A DNA stretch of 64,000 nt from the NCBI GenBank assembly GCA_037953745.1, contig JBAKBP010007413.1, positions 1-64,000 of the forward strand, read 5' to 3'. Positions 1-9,788 of the stretch are shown one piece after another; the stretch's first letter is position 1, and the number at the start of each line of letters is the position of its first letter. The stretch comes from Lithodes maja. Taxonomy: Eukaryota; Arthropoda; Malacostraca; Decapoda; Lithodidae. The notes beneath the pieces were generated by a model. That model saw nothing but the letters and a program-made list of their open reading frames with translations. It was not told where the DNA came from and did not search any database. The position numbers and the translations under genes are program-made.

Positions 1-790
1 CTACCACTTCCCCATTCAAGACACTCTCAGTCTTCTTCCCTCTGGCTTCTTTCACAGCTCTGTAGTATGCTTTCCTGTCATTCAGAAACTGTTCACTAAT
101 CTTTCTCCCATATGCCTCATCTGTCTTCCTTTTAGCGTCTTGTATCGCCCTCTTCACTCTTTGTTTCAAATTTTTATATTCTTCTTTCCTCGCATCTCTA
201 GTTTCTCTAGGTATATTCTTTTGCAGCATACTCTTTCTGAACTCTTTCTTCTTTTTCACTATTTCTTCTATCTCTTTACTAAACCATGCGTTACCTTTCT
301 TCTTCCACATTTTAAAGGTTTTCTTCCCACATACTTTCTCAGCTGCTTTAATTATGGAGTCTCTTGTACCTTTCCATACTTCGTCTACAGTATTTCCCAG
401 ATCTATCATAACATCCATGTCCTTTATAGTCTCTTTCAGGATGTCCTTGTATTTTGTTGCATTACATTCATCATTTAATTTTCTCACATTTATTCTCTCT
501 ACTGTCAGTTTTCTCTCTTTCCTCTCATATTTCCACTCTTTCTTTATCCTCACTTTTGTCAGCACTGTATAGTGGTCTGATCCCGTCAGCATACCTCTTA
601 CAGCTTTTGAATCTAAAATTCTTCCTTTTAGTCCGGAGTCCATCATGGCGTAGTCAATTAGAGATTTCTGTTCCTGCTCACCTTCACCTCTGTGCCATGT
701 ATATCTATGAATGTGACGATGTTCAAAAAATGTGTTAGCCAGAAACATCTCTCTCTCCGCACATACTTCTAAAAGGAAGTCACCATTCAT
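1..790 (-). mobile_element. Non-LTR retrotransposon (LINE) fragment: endonuclease C-terminus and linker before RT
   Basis: Read on the minus strand this is one open frame running off the left edge. Near 560-600 it encodes SDHYTVLTKV, the SDH box that closes an APE-type LINE endonuclease. A lysine-rich, coiled linker follows (MDVMIDLGNTVDEVWKGTR around 365-420, then a run rich in KKK and RKEEYK), typical of the stretch between endonuclease and reverse transcriptase. The RT itself must lie left of the window. No stop was seen in the part I translated, so this may be a fairly young copy. The upstream (right) border is near 790, where a different LINE tail begins on the other strand. The clade is not certain; RTE- or CR1-like is possible. 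Confidence 0.75.
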
Positions 791-801
791 ATTCCTACCG
801 A

Positions 802-966
802 GAGGACACTAAGAAAATTTACAAAGAAAGAAATAGGCTTGAAAAGGCAAAGAACTCATTTTGTGATAGAGTGGTAAATGAGTGGAACGCACTGCCCCAG
901 TATGTAGTCGATTCCGAATCATTAAGGAAGTTTGAAAGTAATCTTGATAAAAAAACAATATTTTAA
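802..966 (+). mobile_element. C-terminal tail of a CR1/L2-like LINE reverse transcriptase
   Basis: The frame starting about 802 reads EDTKKIYKERNRL, continues through the RVVNEWNALP motif, then FESNLDKKTIF and stops at 964-966. The pattern [FN]RVVNEWNxLP, a short spacer, then SFKxxLD is the characteristic last segment of CR1/L2/Jockey-like RT proteins. Only about 55 codons remain, so this is a 5'-truncated copy, as is usual for LINEs. It abuts an oppositely oriented LINE fragment near 795. Confidence 0.75.
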
Positions 967-1180
967 GTTTGAATATAAAGCAAAAATACAGAATAGTGAA
1001 AATGTTGCGTCTGCTGTCGCCGCCGCCATCACCGTGAACGACCGCAGTAGTGCAAGTACTGGTACTGAGCTGTATACACAGGCCTAGTTTGCCTTTTTCC
1101 AGAGGATCTACTGTAAGAAACTGTAAGAATAGCACTAACAGTGTCTCAGCAAAACTCAATAAAGTCCCCCTGAAGCACTT
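967..1180 (+). repeat. 3' UTR of the CR1/L2-like LINE
   Basis: The stretch after the stop codon (gtgaacgaccgcag, then agtgcaagtactggtactgagctg, then ctgtaaga repeats) recurs almost unchanged at 3068-3180. This marks it as the shared 3' UTR of one LINE family rather than unique sequence. Confidence 0.6.
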
Positions 1181-1299
1181 GCACCTGGCAAAATCGCACC
1201 ACAGCAGCCTTAATATGTCACATATTATTCTAAAGGGTGTCTTTCCAGTCCCGTCTCAAGATCTAGCCGGATTTCTGTTTTTCCGGTGCCGTCTCAAGC

Positions 1300-1384
1300 C
1301 AACCCGACTGGTCTATAATTTCCTGGGTCATTTCTCTTTCCCTTCTTAAATATAGCTGTTATGTTCGCCTCTTTCCAGTCCATC
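1300..1384 (-). mobile_element. Tiny LINE reverse-transcriptase relic
   Basis: On the minus strand this reads DWKEANITAIFKKG, then GNYRPVGL, matching the conserved DWK..NI.PIFKKG...NYRPVSL block near the start of the LINE RT domain. The frame is lost on both sides. It is an isolated fossil of about 85 bp. Confidence 0.65.
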
Positions 1385-1661
1385 GTGATAACAGTGATAA
1401 CATGATGGGGCGTTGTTGTGGCAAGACTTTGTTGTACTGTGCTGCAGTAAAGACTGTAGCCACCGTGTTATGATTGCTGAGCACTGTGTGCAGTACTGTG
1501 ATTGTACCATGGAAGCCACATTCACTGTGGACGTTTGCGGTCTTTAAACCCGTATGTAGGCTATGTATGTATGTATGTATATTATTTTTTTTGCTCTCTT
1601 ACCGGTACTGTACTTATACACACATACTCATAATCTCTCTTACACACATTCATGCCCCTAC
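1385..1661. other. No gene recognised
   Basis: AT-rich sequence with short (TATG)n and CACA runs; nothing codes convincingly. It lies just downstream (minus-strand sense) of the LMF1-like exon at 1662-1808 and would be intronic if that gene continues beyond the left edge. Confidence 0.4.
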
Positions 1662-1808
1662 CTGCCAAAAGCTCCATAGGTGTTAACAATCCTGAACGGC
1701 TCGAATGAAGTATTCATAGTCTTGCTGAGAGTAAATTAACGGCGACAGGTAAACTCAGCACGGCGATCAGTGCTCCGATGGCGTTGTTCACCATCCTCCG
1801 TGTCTTGC
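1662..1808 (-). pseudogene. LMF1: LMF1-like exon with a frameshift (lipase maturation factor 1)
   Basis: On the minus strand an acceptor (ccaccccccag) precedes an exon reading RRMVNNAIGALIAVLSLPVA, then NLLSAR. After a shift of frame it continues MNTSFEPFRIVNTYGAFG to a donor (cag|gtaggg). LMF1 is an ER membrane chaperone needed for folding and secretion of lipoprotein lipase-type enzymes. The hydrophobic segment followed by LNLLSSRQVMN.SF....VNTYGAFG is a family signature. The first frame hits TGA at 'cta tga', directly where MNTSF resumes one frame over, so about one or four bases are missing at roughly 1716-1722. Intron phase 1 at the acceptor matches the donor of the exon at 3245-3422. 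The frameshift may be real decay or an assembly error. Confidence 0.75.
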
Positions 1809-2577
1809 CTGGGGGGTGGAAAAGAAAATTGCATTACAAAAAATGTATGGACAACTTAGCTAAAAATGCTTACTAAACACTCTTCTATCGCTATTACAAC
1901 AATCAGTGTTCTTCAGAGCTATCTCAGTGCATACCCCTTCCCTTGCGGTGATTGTGAGGCACCCGTCTTTCAACACAGTCCCATTCCTATTCTGTCCAAC
2001 TCTCCAATCCAAGAATTGGCAAATTTTCTCAGTCTTTCTTCTACTCAATTAGTGAACTCTAGAGCTCTATCCCTCAATCAATCTTTCCTTCATCCTAATT
2101 TCACGGATACATCATTGTATTACGTTCTGGCTCTCGTTTATGCATGAAAATGTGTAGGGAATGAAGGTCAATTTAGGCTAAAATGCCTGCACTGAAAGAT
2201 TTATAACTTTTGTTAAGAATAAATACTCACTGCAAGACAAGATATTAGACACTTGCAAGAGCCAATCACCTGGAGTTATTAACATATAGCTGGCCCGGTA
2301 CTTTCCTTAAGTGGCAGAAAACGAGTACCGGTATTGTACTGTAGGCTATAGTGTATGGGTGACTCACTAGGATCAAACTGCGACGTCTTTACTCTATTTA
2401 GGAAGGATTAATAATAGACAACAAATTAATTGAGGTATACTACACCTCTCTCATTACTAGACATCCTTCCTAAGCTGCATGAAATTGTCTAATAATAGCC
2501 AGAATATAAGGAATAATAGTGTCACCCGTACTGAAGTGGTTGTGGTTGTTGTTCTTGTTGTGTACCGAGTGACTCAC
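1809..2577. other. Intron-like spacer, no gene recognised
   Basis: AT-rich, with several short frames but no recognisable product. It lies between the LMF1-like exon at 1662 and the duplicated exon tail at 2578. Confidence 0.4.
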
Positions 2578-2655
2578 CATGCTCAACCAGCGGGGAATTT
2601 TCTCTCTTTCTCCATTTTTGTATACAGTACTCCATAACTCTCTTCCTGGTTCCTA
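2578..2655 (-). pseudogene. LMF1: Duplicated tail of an LMF1-like exon, with a good splice donor
   Basis: On the minus strand this reads GTRKRVMEY, a basic stretch, then SPLVEH and ends at a consensus donor (catg|gtgagt). It is a diverged copy of the last 26 or so codons of the exon at 3245-3422 (GTRKTTTVMEYQKLEREKSP, then LVDP). The 3245 copy has a poor donor (cctg|gtctac). Both donors leave phase 1, compatible with the exon at 1662-1808. A partial tandem duplication, separated by a LINE tail, is the simplest reading. Confidence 0.55.
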
Positions 2656-3067
2656 AGGACCTTTCCCGACCCAGATTGACCCTTATACAGATAAACGATA
2701 AAGGAACGATATATGAACGGTCCTAAGTACGGTATGCCAGGAAACGTGAACCCTATCCTACGTAACTAAAGAAGGGCTGGAGGAAATGGACTGTACATTT
2801 CCACACCTATTCCCTGGCTGACCCTTTCCAAATTGTAGATATATTAAGTTTGATTACTCTAGTCATTGGTGAATTATAGAGGTAAATGTTCAAGAGTTTT
2901 GGCCTACCTATTTGGAAAAGGGTATAGAATACTCTGGGTTTTCTCCTGAGCGATCTAGATGTGTGTGAATTCGTGTTTAGTTTTAGTTTTTTATTGTTGT
3001 GTTGTCCCTGTTCGGGCTCTGCCTCGAGTCAACCACCCCCAGGTAAAAAAAAATAATAAAAATAAAG
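2656..3067. other. No gene recognised
   Basis: AT-rich spacer between the duplicated exon tail and a LINE 3' tail. I see no coding or structural signal. Confidence 0.4.
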
Positions 3068-3240
3068 GTATGCCGTCGCCAACACCGTGAACGACCGCAA
3101 CAGTGCAAGTACTGGTACTGAGCTGGATACACAGGCATCGTTTGCCTTTTTCAAGAGCTACTGTAAGATACTGTAAGACTGTAAGATAGATAGATAGACG
3201 TGCCTGAGTATATAGGTAGATAGATAGATAGATTACTAGT
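3068..3240 (+). repeat. LINE 3' UTR copy with GATA microsatellite tail
   Basis: Nearly the same sequence as 1005-1130 (gtgaacgaccgcaa, agtgcaagtactggtactgagctg), followed by ctgtaaga units and a (GATA)n tract. A tandem-repeat tail is usual at CR1/L2-type 3' ends. It sits between the two copies of the LMF1 exon tail. Confidence 0.6.
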
Positions 3241-3244
3241 AGAC

Positions 3245-3422
3245 CAGGATCGACCAGCGGGGACTTCTCTCTCTCCAACTTTTGATACTCCATAACTGTT
3301 GTTGTCTTCCTGGTTCCTGGTGTGAAGATAGCAGCATAGGTCCGGTCATCAAAGTATGCCAAACTAGGAACAATGGTTAACCAGTTCAGGAAACTAAGGT
3401 TGCCAGAGATTATCAGGACTAT
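3245..3422 (-). CDS. LMF1: LMF1-like exon (lipase maturation factor 1)
   Basis: On the minus strand a strong acceptor (ttttcttccccag) precedes a 178-bp exon reading IVLIISGNLSFLNWLTIVPS, then LAYFDDRTYAAIFTPG and a basic tail ending SPLVDP. The block SGNLSFLNWLTIVPSLACFDD is nearly invariant in LMF1/LMF2, ER-resident multipass proteins that help lipases dimerise. The phase is 0 in and 1 out; the phase-1 end fits the exon at 1662-1808. The donor here (gtctac) is weak, while the tail copy at 2578-2655 has gtgagt. The exon that should join YHYE (at 9789) to this one, about 55-65 residues, was not found between 3423 and 9788. Confidence 0.8.
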
Positions 3423-3466
3423 CTGGGGAAGAAAATATAAGAACATCTTAGGTTTTGGGATTTTAA

Positions 3467-5465
3467 CCCTCCGACCCCGGCTAGGGAATATCGTGACTGT
3501 ACTTTGTGTCCGGGGGTTTTCAGGAATTTTGGTCCCTGTTGATTCACATGTTACTCCTGAAATACATTACACAAAGTTATAAAAAAAACAGAAAAATGTA
3601 GCACAAACCTTCATGTGTAGAATGCCGTTGAGTAGAGGTCTCTAGCCCAAGTGATTGCATAATGGTGAGCGCGGGAAGTGGAGTGATTTTTATGCGTGAA
3701 AATCATCCCGCGTTCGGATGCGTCGCCTTTGCCCAGGCCCCGGCTCGGCTAACCTACTGTTTTCTTAGCCACTCGTCGCGCAAAACCTTTTACCTCCCGG
3801 AGGCGATTTTATGTATTGATAGTGATGTTATTATAGTTATTTGGAGTCCAATTATATAAAATATGTTTATTAGGCTATGATTGTAACAAATATTTCACAT
3901 TTTCACTCGATACCGTAGTTTTTATGAGTAATTGAGGTAGGTTATTGTTATATTAGGCACTGATTATTCGTTATCACAGGTGTTTATTATACTTTGGCCA
4001 TCTAATATTATGTCATGTGTCACTTTCACTTAGTTATATGCTTTGTAAACGTTTTATATACAATTTATTGTCTTTTTTCACTTATTTATATATGTTTTCA
4101 TAATACATGATTTTTTTATCACAATACACCTGTACATTGTTTTATTTCCACTTGTTGCCTATATACATACATATTGTCAGTCTTTGGTACTTTCACTATG
4201 ATTATTAGTTAGTACTCCTGCTTGCTGTGGTATTCAGCAAAGCACGGTATAGTACATAGTGACACCTGGCACTCCACACACTGCATGGTGGTCTTTTTGT
4301 GCTTCCTCGGCCTCACCTGGCTGTTCCAGCAGACATGGCACCGCCTTCTGCTAATGGTGACTCCATCTCGTTCCAGAGGCAGGTAACAGAGCTTGTGCAC
4401 ATTTAGATACTGTGCACACTGCAGGCGGTCCTGAACGGGGCGCCCAGGTTGTGCCACTGCCCTCTGTGGAGCTAGAGCGGGGGCAGCACGCCCACGAACT
4501 TTGGCGGCGCGCACCCTAGGGCGGCCAGGAGCGCGACGGCGCCCAGGCCCAGCCCGGCGGCCAGCCCGGCGGCCAGGGCGGCCAGGAGCACGACGGCCCT
4601 GGGCAAAGCGTCTGGGTTGAGGGTCGTCGATGTCCATAAAGTCGTCGTCATCGTCGTTGTCGTCAGAGCCGTCATCTTGCCCTGACGGTGGACCCAGGTA
4701 ATCATGGCCAGAGTCATCTGTGAGGTGCCCTTCTTCTTCAGAGCCCCCCTCATAATCTCGCGGGGAACGAATGATGCGTGGGCGGCGTGTAGGTCGGCGA
4801 GGTGGGGAAGGAGTGGGTAAATAGGCCGAAAGTGGGGGGTCCTCAACCCTAGGGAGTGCTGGTGGTGGTGGGGAAGAATGGCGGGAGCCTGGGGCAACTT
4901 GGGTGGCGTGGGTAGATAAGGAAGACAATGGCGGGTCAACCTCAGCCTCCCGCTCAGCCTCACTATCATCACTTTCATCGTCATGGTCAAATCCACTAAA
5001 AAAGGCGTATCTTTCATGGATTTCGTCTAGATCGTCAAAATCTTCACTATAGTGAGACTGATAAGACTCGGAGCTATCACTACCCAACTCATCAACACTA
5101 TTTTGGCCTTCACCACGTTCATAACTCCTCAAAGCTATCTCAATACCTCCGGGAGTCAACGCATCTTGTACGTGCCTTTGCGTTAGGGCGCGACGAACAT
5201 GGGCAGGCGTCGAAGGGAGCGTAGAATCGGACACAAGGGAATAACTTTTTGGGCTAGTATCCATGTTGGCGGCAGGGTAGAGACTGTTTTGGTGGCGTAC
5301 ATGCTGTCTGGTGGCGTCGCCTAGCGACGCCTGGTGACCACGGAGCGAAATTTTTACGCGCGCCATTCGAAAGCACACACGCAAGCAATGGTACAGTGTT
5401 GTACCACCCGGGTTCCTCGGGCCAAAAAAAAATGGTACACACGTGTACCACCCGGGGTCTAAGGG
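3467..5465 (-). mobile_element. piggyBac-type element D1, DDE-less
   Basis: Flanked by TTAA at 3463-3466 and 5466-5469, the piggyBac target duplication. Ends are CCCTCCGACCCCGG on the left and, read inward from the right, CCCTTAGACCCCGG. Next to the right end are two copies of a CCCGGGTGGTACAC...GTACC motif, likely transposase-binding sites. The element is 1999 bp and is nearly identical to D2 (38641-40642), which lies in the opposite orientation. Its only long frame (4209-5366) lacks the catalytic core. It sits in the LMF1-like intron. Confidence 0.85.
4209..5366 (-). CDS. CRD-only piggyBac transposase derivative (no DDE domain)
   Basis: Taking MARVKIS as start (a further upstream ATG gives 391 aa), the protein is 385 aa. 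It has an acidic, serine-rich N-terminus (DSSESYQSHYSEDFDD; DDNDDDDDFMDIDD), proline-rich stretches and an AT-hook-like, Arg/Gly/Pro-rich segment (about residues 255-310). It ends with a cysteine-rich domain (CHVC, then CVEC, LC, PCF, YH). That is the layout of a piggyBac transposase with the whole RNase H-like DDE core removed in frame. The C-terminal CRD normally binds the transposon ends. The frame is intact here and in D2. It may act as a DNA-binding competitor or repressor, but that is inference; it could also simply be a passenger of a non-autonomous element. Confidence 0.7.
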   Translation of the reverse strand: MARVKISLRGHQASLGDATRQHVRHQNSLYPAANMDTSPKSYSLVSDSTLPSTPAHVRRALTQRHVQDALTPGGIEIALRSYERGEGQNSVDELGSDSSESYQSHYSEDFDDLDEIHERYAFFSGFDHDDESDDSEAEREAEVDPPLSSLSTHATQVAPGSRHSSPPPPALPRVEDPPLSAYLPTPSPPRRPTRRPRIIRSPRDYEGGSEEEGHLTDDSGHDYLGPPSGQDDGSDDNDDDDDFMDIDDPQPRRFAQGRRAPGRPGRRAGRRAGPGRRRAPGRPRVRAAKVRGRAAPALAPQRAVAQPGRPVQDRLQCAQYLNVHKLCYLPLERDGVTISRRRCHVCWNSQVRPRKHKKTTMQCVECQVSLCTIPCFAEYHSKQEY

Positions 5466-5469
5466 TTAA

Positions 5470-5821
5470 GACCTTTCCTCCATTAGTTTGACGATTTTAA
5501 GACCTTTTATGCCATTTAGGTGTCAATTTTTTCCTGGCGAGAGATAGCAAGCCTGAAATTTAGAAAGAAAAATGCACAAATTAATCTTGGAGGGGAGGTC
5601 TTGATGGGACAGTAGAGTAGGGGCTCACATAGAACGTGTTCGCCTAGAACGCCGACCTAAAATATTGTTCCCAAATTTTTGTTAGGAACTTATGTGATCA
5701 TATAGAACGATTTCGCCATCAAAGTAGGGCAAATCCGAGTAGTTCTCATATAGAGAGCCGAAATATCGTACAAAACGTACGAAATATCGTACGCTCCTGA
5801 CGGAAATTTACGCTTACAGCG
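5470..5821. other. No gene recognised
   Basis: Spacer between D1 and the LINE fragment. It contains phrases like 'aagaccttttatgcc' that loosely recur near 17.2 kb, but no coding signal. Confidence 0.4.
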
Positions 5822-6150
5822 AACATTCACCACCACTTCCCCTGCCTGATCTATAGTCATTCCTCTATCATCCAAAGCCTTTCTTACACAGTCTCTCCAT
5901 CTCAATGGGGGTCTTCCTGCCCTTCTATCTCCCCTTGTACCTGACTCACATATTCTCTTTGTAAGCCTTTCATCTCCCATTCGTTCAACATGACCATACC
6001 AGCTCAGCACCCTTCTGTCCACTCTGGCTGGCAAATGTTCCTGCTGCCCCACTCTCCTACGTATCTCTTCATTCCTCAATCTGTCTCTACGAGTAACTCC
6101 ACACATACTCCTCAAGCAGCTCATCTCCATCACATCCAGCCCAATGATAA
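5822..6150 (-). mobile_element. C-terminal part of a LINE reverse transcriptase
   Basis: The minus-strand frame reads MEMSCLRSMCGVTRRDRLRN, then RVLSWYGHVERMGDERL, then GRPPLRWRDCVRKALDDRG. The C-x-R..cGvtr.DR..N....r.L.WyGHV.RM...R..k.......g.R..GRP..RW.D block is the widespread C-terminal region of RTE/CR1-like ORF2 proteins. Both ends are truncated; surrounding codons in the longer frame are not LINE-derived. Confidence 0.7.
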
Positions 6151-6494
6151 ATAGAAAAATCGTATAGCAAACCCTAAAAGTAATGGGGATGCATTCTGGG
6201 ACCAGCCAAAACCCAAACACCTAAAAACCTATAATAATATCTTAAATCGGGGCATCAAGGTTAGTGAGGGAGACCTGTCCTCATATCTGGTTAAAAAACA
6301 TTGACATTAATCAGGATTATTTGTTGTGAAAAAAAAAAAAATATATATATATATACCGGTACCGGTATATAATTATATATATATATACCGGTATATATAG
6401 AAAGAACATGTTATAATATTATAATGCACATTGAAATGCTGGGTGCGAAGGGAATTTAACCCTCCTGAAAATCCCCAGGCCTGCCCCGTGATCT
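6151..6494. other. No gene; AT microsatellites with ACCGGT
   Basis: Holds a poly-A tract, two (AT)n runs separated by taccggtaccggta, and no recognisable gene. Confidence 0.5.
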
Positions 6495-6566
6495 GGTGCT
6501 GTCTCGAACCCTGGTCAGTAGCAGTAGACATGCCAGACTCGCGCGCAACCACTGTACTACCACGGA
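6495..6566 (-). repeat. tRNA-derived SINE head
   Basis: On the minus strand, GTGGTAGTACAGTGGTTG resembles an A box and GGGTTCGAGACAGC, about 45 bp downstream, a B box. The spacing fits an RNA polymerase III promoter of a tRNA-derived SINE. It does not fold into a clean tRNA, so I do not call a tRNA gene. Confidence 0.5.
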
Positions 6567-7261
6567 CGTAGAATAGGATAGCAAGCTTAGTTCTCCTTGA
6601 AAGAACCAGGTGATAGTCTCGTGGTGATTCACGTGGTGGTTTATTAGACTTCTCCACCAACGACTATTTTACGCTATACCAGACGTCAACTCGGGTAATT
6701 GGTGGGTTGCGGGATTTTGCGGGTACCAGGCATTACACACATAAACCTCCCGGTCCTCCGCTAACATGCATTCTACACTACAGTATAGTGCTTTACGACT
6801 ATTGCGGTCATCTAAAAAATGCTAAATACAAGCTATCACACATCACGCACACAGAACGTGGCGGAAAATAGAATGTGAACATTCCGAGCGATACCTTTTG
6901 ATGATGATACCTTTTAATGTGTTCACCACTCTTCTAGCGGCACCAAGGAGCGCGACGCCCCTCGTTATGGGTGGTGATCTGGTGCAGTAGACTGTTTGAA
7001 GCGACAGCTCGCTCCCTTGCGAGGATGGGCTCGTCTGGCACTTTTTACGTCAACAAGCGAGCAAAAGGTGATTCAGTAAGTGATTGGTCCACATCCTAAG
7101 ATCATCAGAGTGTTGTGATTGGTCCACATGACAAGATCATCAGAGTGCTGTGATTGGCTGCCACTTCCTGTCTGGCAGCTTCAAAATGTACGCTTTATTG
7201 GAATTAAGCTACCTAATACAGTATAATCTACCTTCAGATATGTCATGGTTAGTGGCATAGC
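6567..7261. other. No gene recognised
   Basis: Mixed-composition sequence. A short direct duplication (tgattggtccacat and gagtgctgtgattgg, near 7080-7155) is visible. No coding signal. Confidence 0.35.
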
Positions 7262-7335
7262 GTCATGTACAGTGGCATGGTCGGTAGCGCGTCTGACTGC
7301 TAATCGAAGGATCTGCAGTGTCAAAACCTCAAATT
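7262..7335 (+). repeat. tRNA-Ser-like SINE head
   Basis: tggcatggtcggtagcgcg, then gtctgactgctaatc, then ctgcagtgtcaaaacc resembles the D-arm, anticodon arm (GCT-like) and a decayed T-arm of a serine tRNA. The pairing is too poor for a functional tRNA. A SINE or tRNA pseudogene is more likely. Confidence 0.45.
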
Positions 7336-7831
7336 GGTCTACTTTACATAACTATTATAATGTAAAACTTGCAAAATAAACAAACCAAAACTTGGACGAA
7401 CACAGTAAAAAGATAAAACAACTAATCAAAATCGCTATGTGGAAACAACGCTTAAGCAAAATAACAATTCTTTATAAATACAAAAAAAAAAACAATCCAC
7501 CACATAGGGTGTACACCACTACATGAGCAAGTTAATAAAAAAAACAATCCACCACATAGGGTGTACACTCACGCGTACTAAAAGTTGCTCAGGGGTGGGT
7601 CCTTCCTTCCCCTGCTCCACCCGGGGCAGGTGGAAGGGGGGAGTCGTGTCCAAGTCTACCCCACCTTCCACCCCCAAACTACCCCCAACTCCCCCACCTA
7701 CTTTCTCTAGCTGGCAGTTAGTGATTAGCGACGATTATTCTCATGTATTACAAACTATTGTTAAACCATCATTGCACATGCTTACAATGGCTAATATTTA
7801 TAATTTATTAGGAATATATTAATACAATATA
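7336..7831. other. No gene recognised
   Basis: AT-rich sequence with two copies of a phrase containing aacaatccaccacataggg (near 7491 and 7543) and a pyrimidine-rich stretch around 7600-7700. No gene. Confidence 0.4.
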
Positions 7832-8119
7832 CAGTAGGGTCTCATAAGATGCGAGTTTATGGTCGATGGATGCGTCCGCATCTTACGATTTCGCATCTTA
7901 CGATCACGTAAAAATACGGAAAAACGTCCCGCCTAAGGCTCGCATTTAAACATTTTTTTTCGCATCTTAAGGTTTCTCCTCGGATTTAGCCCACTTTGAG
8001 CCTCCGATTCGCAAATTATGGTCATTCTCGCATCTTAAAATAATTTATTTATTATTTGGGGGTCCTCGCATCTTATGCGAATCGCATCTTAAGATCTCGC
8101 ATCTTACGAGACCCTACTG
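7832..8119. mobile_element. pogo/Tigger-type MITE
   Basis: A 288-bp element bounded by TA dinucleotides (7830-7831 and 8120-8121). Its inverted ends begin CAGTAGGGTCTC and carry the motif GCATCTTA many times inside in both orientations. CAGT..GGTC termini with TA duplication are typical of Tc1/mariner pogo-Tigger elements. No transposase is present. Confidence 0.8.
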
Positions 8120-8222
8120 TACTGTATAATTATTTTCTCAAAATTAGTATACACAACGTGGGTTACAAGATTCTCAGCTGTAGTGATCTGCTTCTCTCTC
8201 TCTCTTTCTTGACACGTAGACT

Positions 8223-8450
8223 ATGAGGTCAGTTAATTTAAAAACAAAATTAAATATGAAAATGTGTAGCCTTAATATGAATACAATACGCAACCATGGC
8301 TGGCAGTTTGATTTGAAAAGGTTCAGCACTAGTATTTCTGGAAACTGTTTACCATTTAAGATTTGTTCTATCTGGAACAAACTTTCCTCAGAAGTTGTAA
8401 ACATCTCCTCAGTTGAGCAGTTACTCAAGAAGACAGTAGTCAGTAGATAG
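8223..8450 (+). mobile_element. LINE RT C-terminal tail (probable)
   Basis: The 75-codon frame ends LPFKICSIWNKLSSEVVNIS, then SVEQLLKK. This resembles the F..R....WN.LP..VV...S...FK tail of CR1/L2-type RTs, but it is diverged. The upstream part of the frame is unremarkable. Confidence 0.45.
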
Positions 8451-9241
8451 TATTTTGTACACTCTGCAATGAGTGTAGTGCACTGAACAATGTCTCTCCT
8501 TCCACTTTGAATATTTCCCCGAAATGGACCGCAAAGTCTTTGAGATACCGGGTACTAACTATTCCTTGAACTCCGTGTAGCTCTCTCATAGCACACTTTT
8601 AACAACTAAGATATAACGGGTGTGAATGGGATAGTATATTTACCTTCAATAGTGTTGTATGATGAATGTTGCCTGCACTTGATACACTTAAAGGAGAGTT
8701 TATGGTAAGACTATCTATTAAACCTAAACTTAAGTTGTGGGTTTGTAGAGGTGACAGACTGAGAACACAGACAAGAGACAAAGGCGGGGTAAGTGATGAG
8801 GCAAGCACTGTCACTCAAAGGCTTGATAATCAAACCGTACTACTGTATATATATATAAGTTAACACTGACTTTGATCACAAGCTATATATCGAGTTCTAC
8901 ATTGAATTAAGCGAACCATGAGTGTATAGGATACATAAAATGAAATCCAGACAGTTTATAGATTGTGTGGTATAGAATATATGAAAGAAACTGAATGAAA
9001 TGATAAACGAAACAATCGATAATAGTCGCAACACTTCCAGCCAATCTTTGAAAACAAAAATCCTTTTCTGTTATGTTAGAAAAAAAAAACTCGACTGTCG
9101 TAAGTTATTTGAGGACCAAGGAATATATCGTAAAGGGCACGTTGATGTGTATGACAATGATGGTGAACATGTTATCATTAATGCTGTTTGATCTTGGATT
9201 TAATTACGGTTTTATTATATAAATCACATTAAATCTTGGTC

Positions 9242-9243
<2 letters not shown>
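8451..9243. other. No gene recognised
   Basis: AT-rich sequence with only short, low-quality frames. Confidence 0.4.

Positions 9244-9323
<80 letters not shown>
9244..9323. repeat. (GA)n microsatellite
   Basis: About 40 uninterrupted GA dinucleotides. Confidence 0.95.
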
Positions 9324-9325
<2 letters not shown>

Positions 9326-9788
9326 CAGAAAACCTCTACAGCCTAGATTCGTGTAACCCACTTTGTTTGTGTGAAGACTCATTTTGAGAATGCGAATACA
9401 TATTGTATTAATACATTCCTGATAAATATTTAATGTTGGCCATTGTAAGCGTTTGCAATGATGGTTTAGCTATAATTTACAAGATATGAGAACAAACGTG
9501 GCTAATTACTAACCCTCGCAAGAACAAACTTATTATTGTTATATTTTCTTATGATTTGGATGTTTATGTATACATATATGTACCTTTTGTGGCAATTGAC
9601 GGAGATAAATAGGCCTAAAGTAGACAACTTGGAGTCAGTGCCGCCCATATCGATTTATTCCCATATAATACTCTATTGCTAATACGCGAATTTCCATTCC
9701 GCGCCCTCGTGTGTCGCCCATATACTCGCGTATTGAGAGGCCTGACTGTATATATATATACAGTAGATAGATAGATAGATGAACTCAC
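9324..9788. other. Intron-like spacer
   Basis: No coding signal. A (TAGA)n run lies at 9765-9780 next to the LMF1-like exon donor. Confidence 0.4.

Noticed and set aside
3662..3859. 65-aa frame present in both D1 and D2 (also 40250-40447)
   Set aside because: Duplicated because the whole element is duplicated; no motif, and it lies opposite to the transposase-derived gene.
6495..6566. A genuine tRNA gene
   Set aside because: Box A and B are recognisable, but acceptor and anticodon stems do not pair; a SINE is the better call. The same applies to 7262-7335, 51568-51645 and 62165-62242.
9635..9755. Small TIR element (cagtgccgcccatat...gaggcctgactg)
   Set aside because: Ends share only a few bases and no target duplication is clear.
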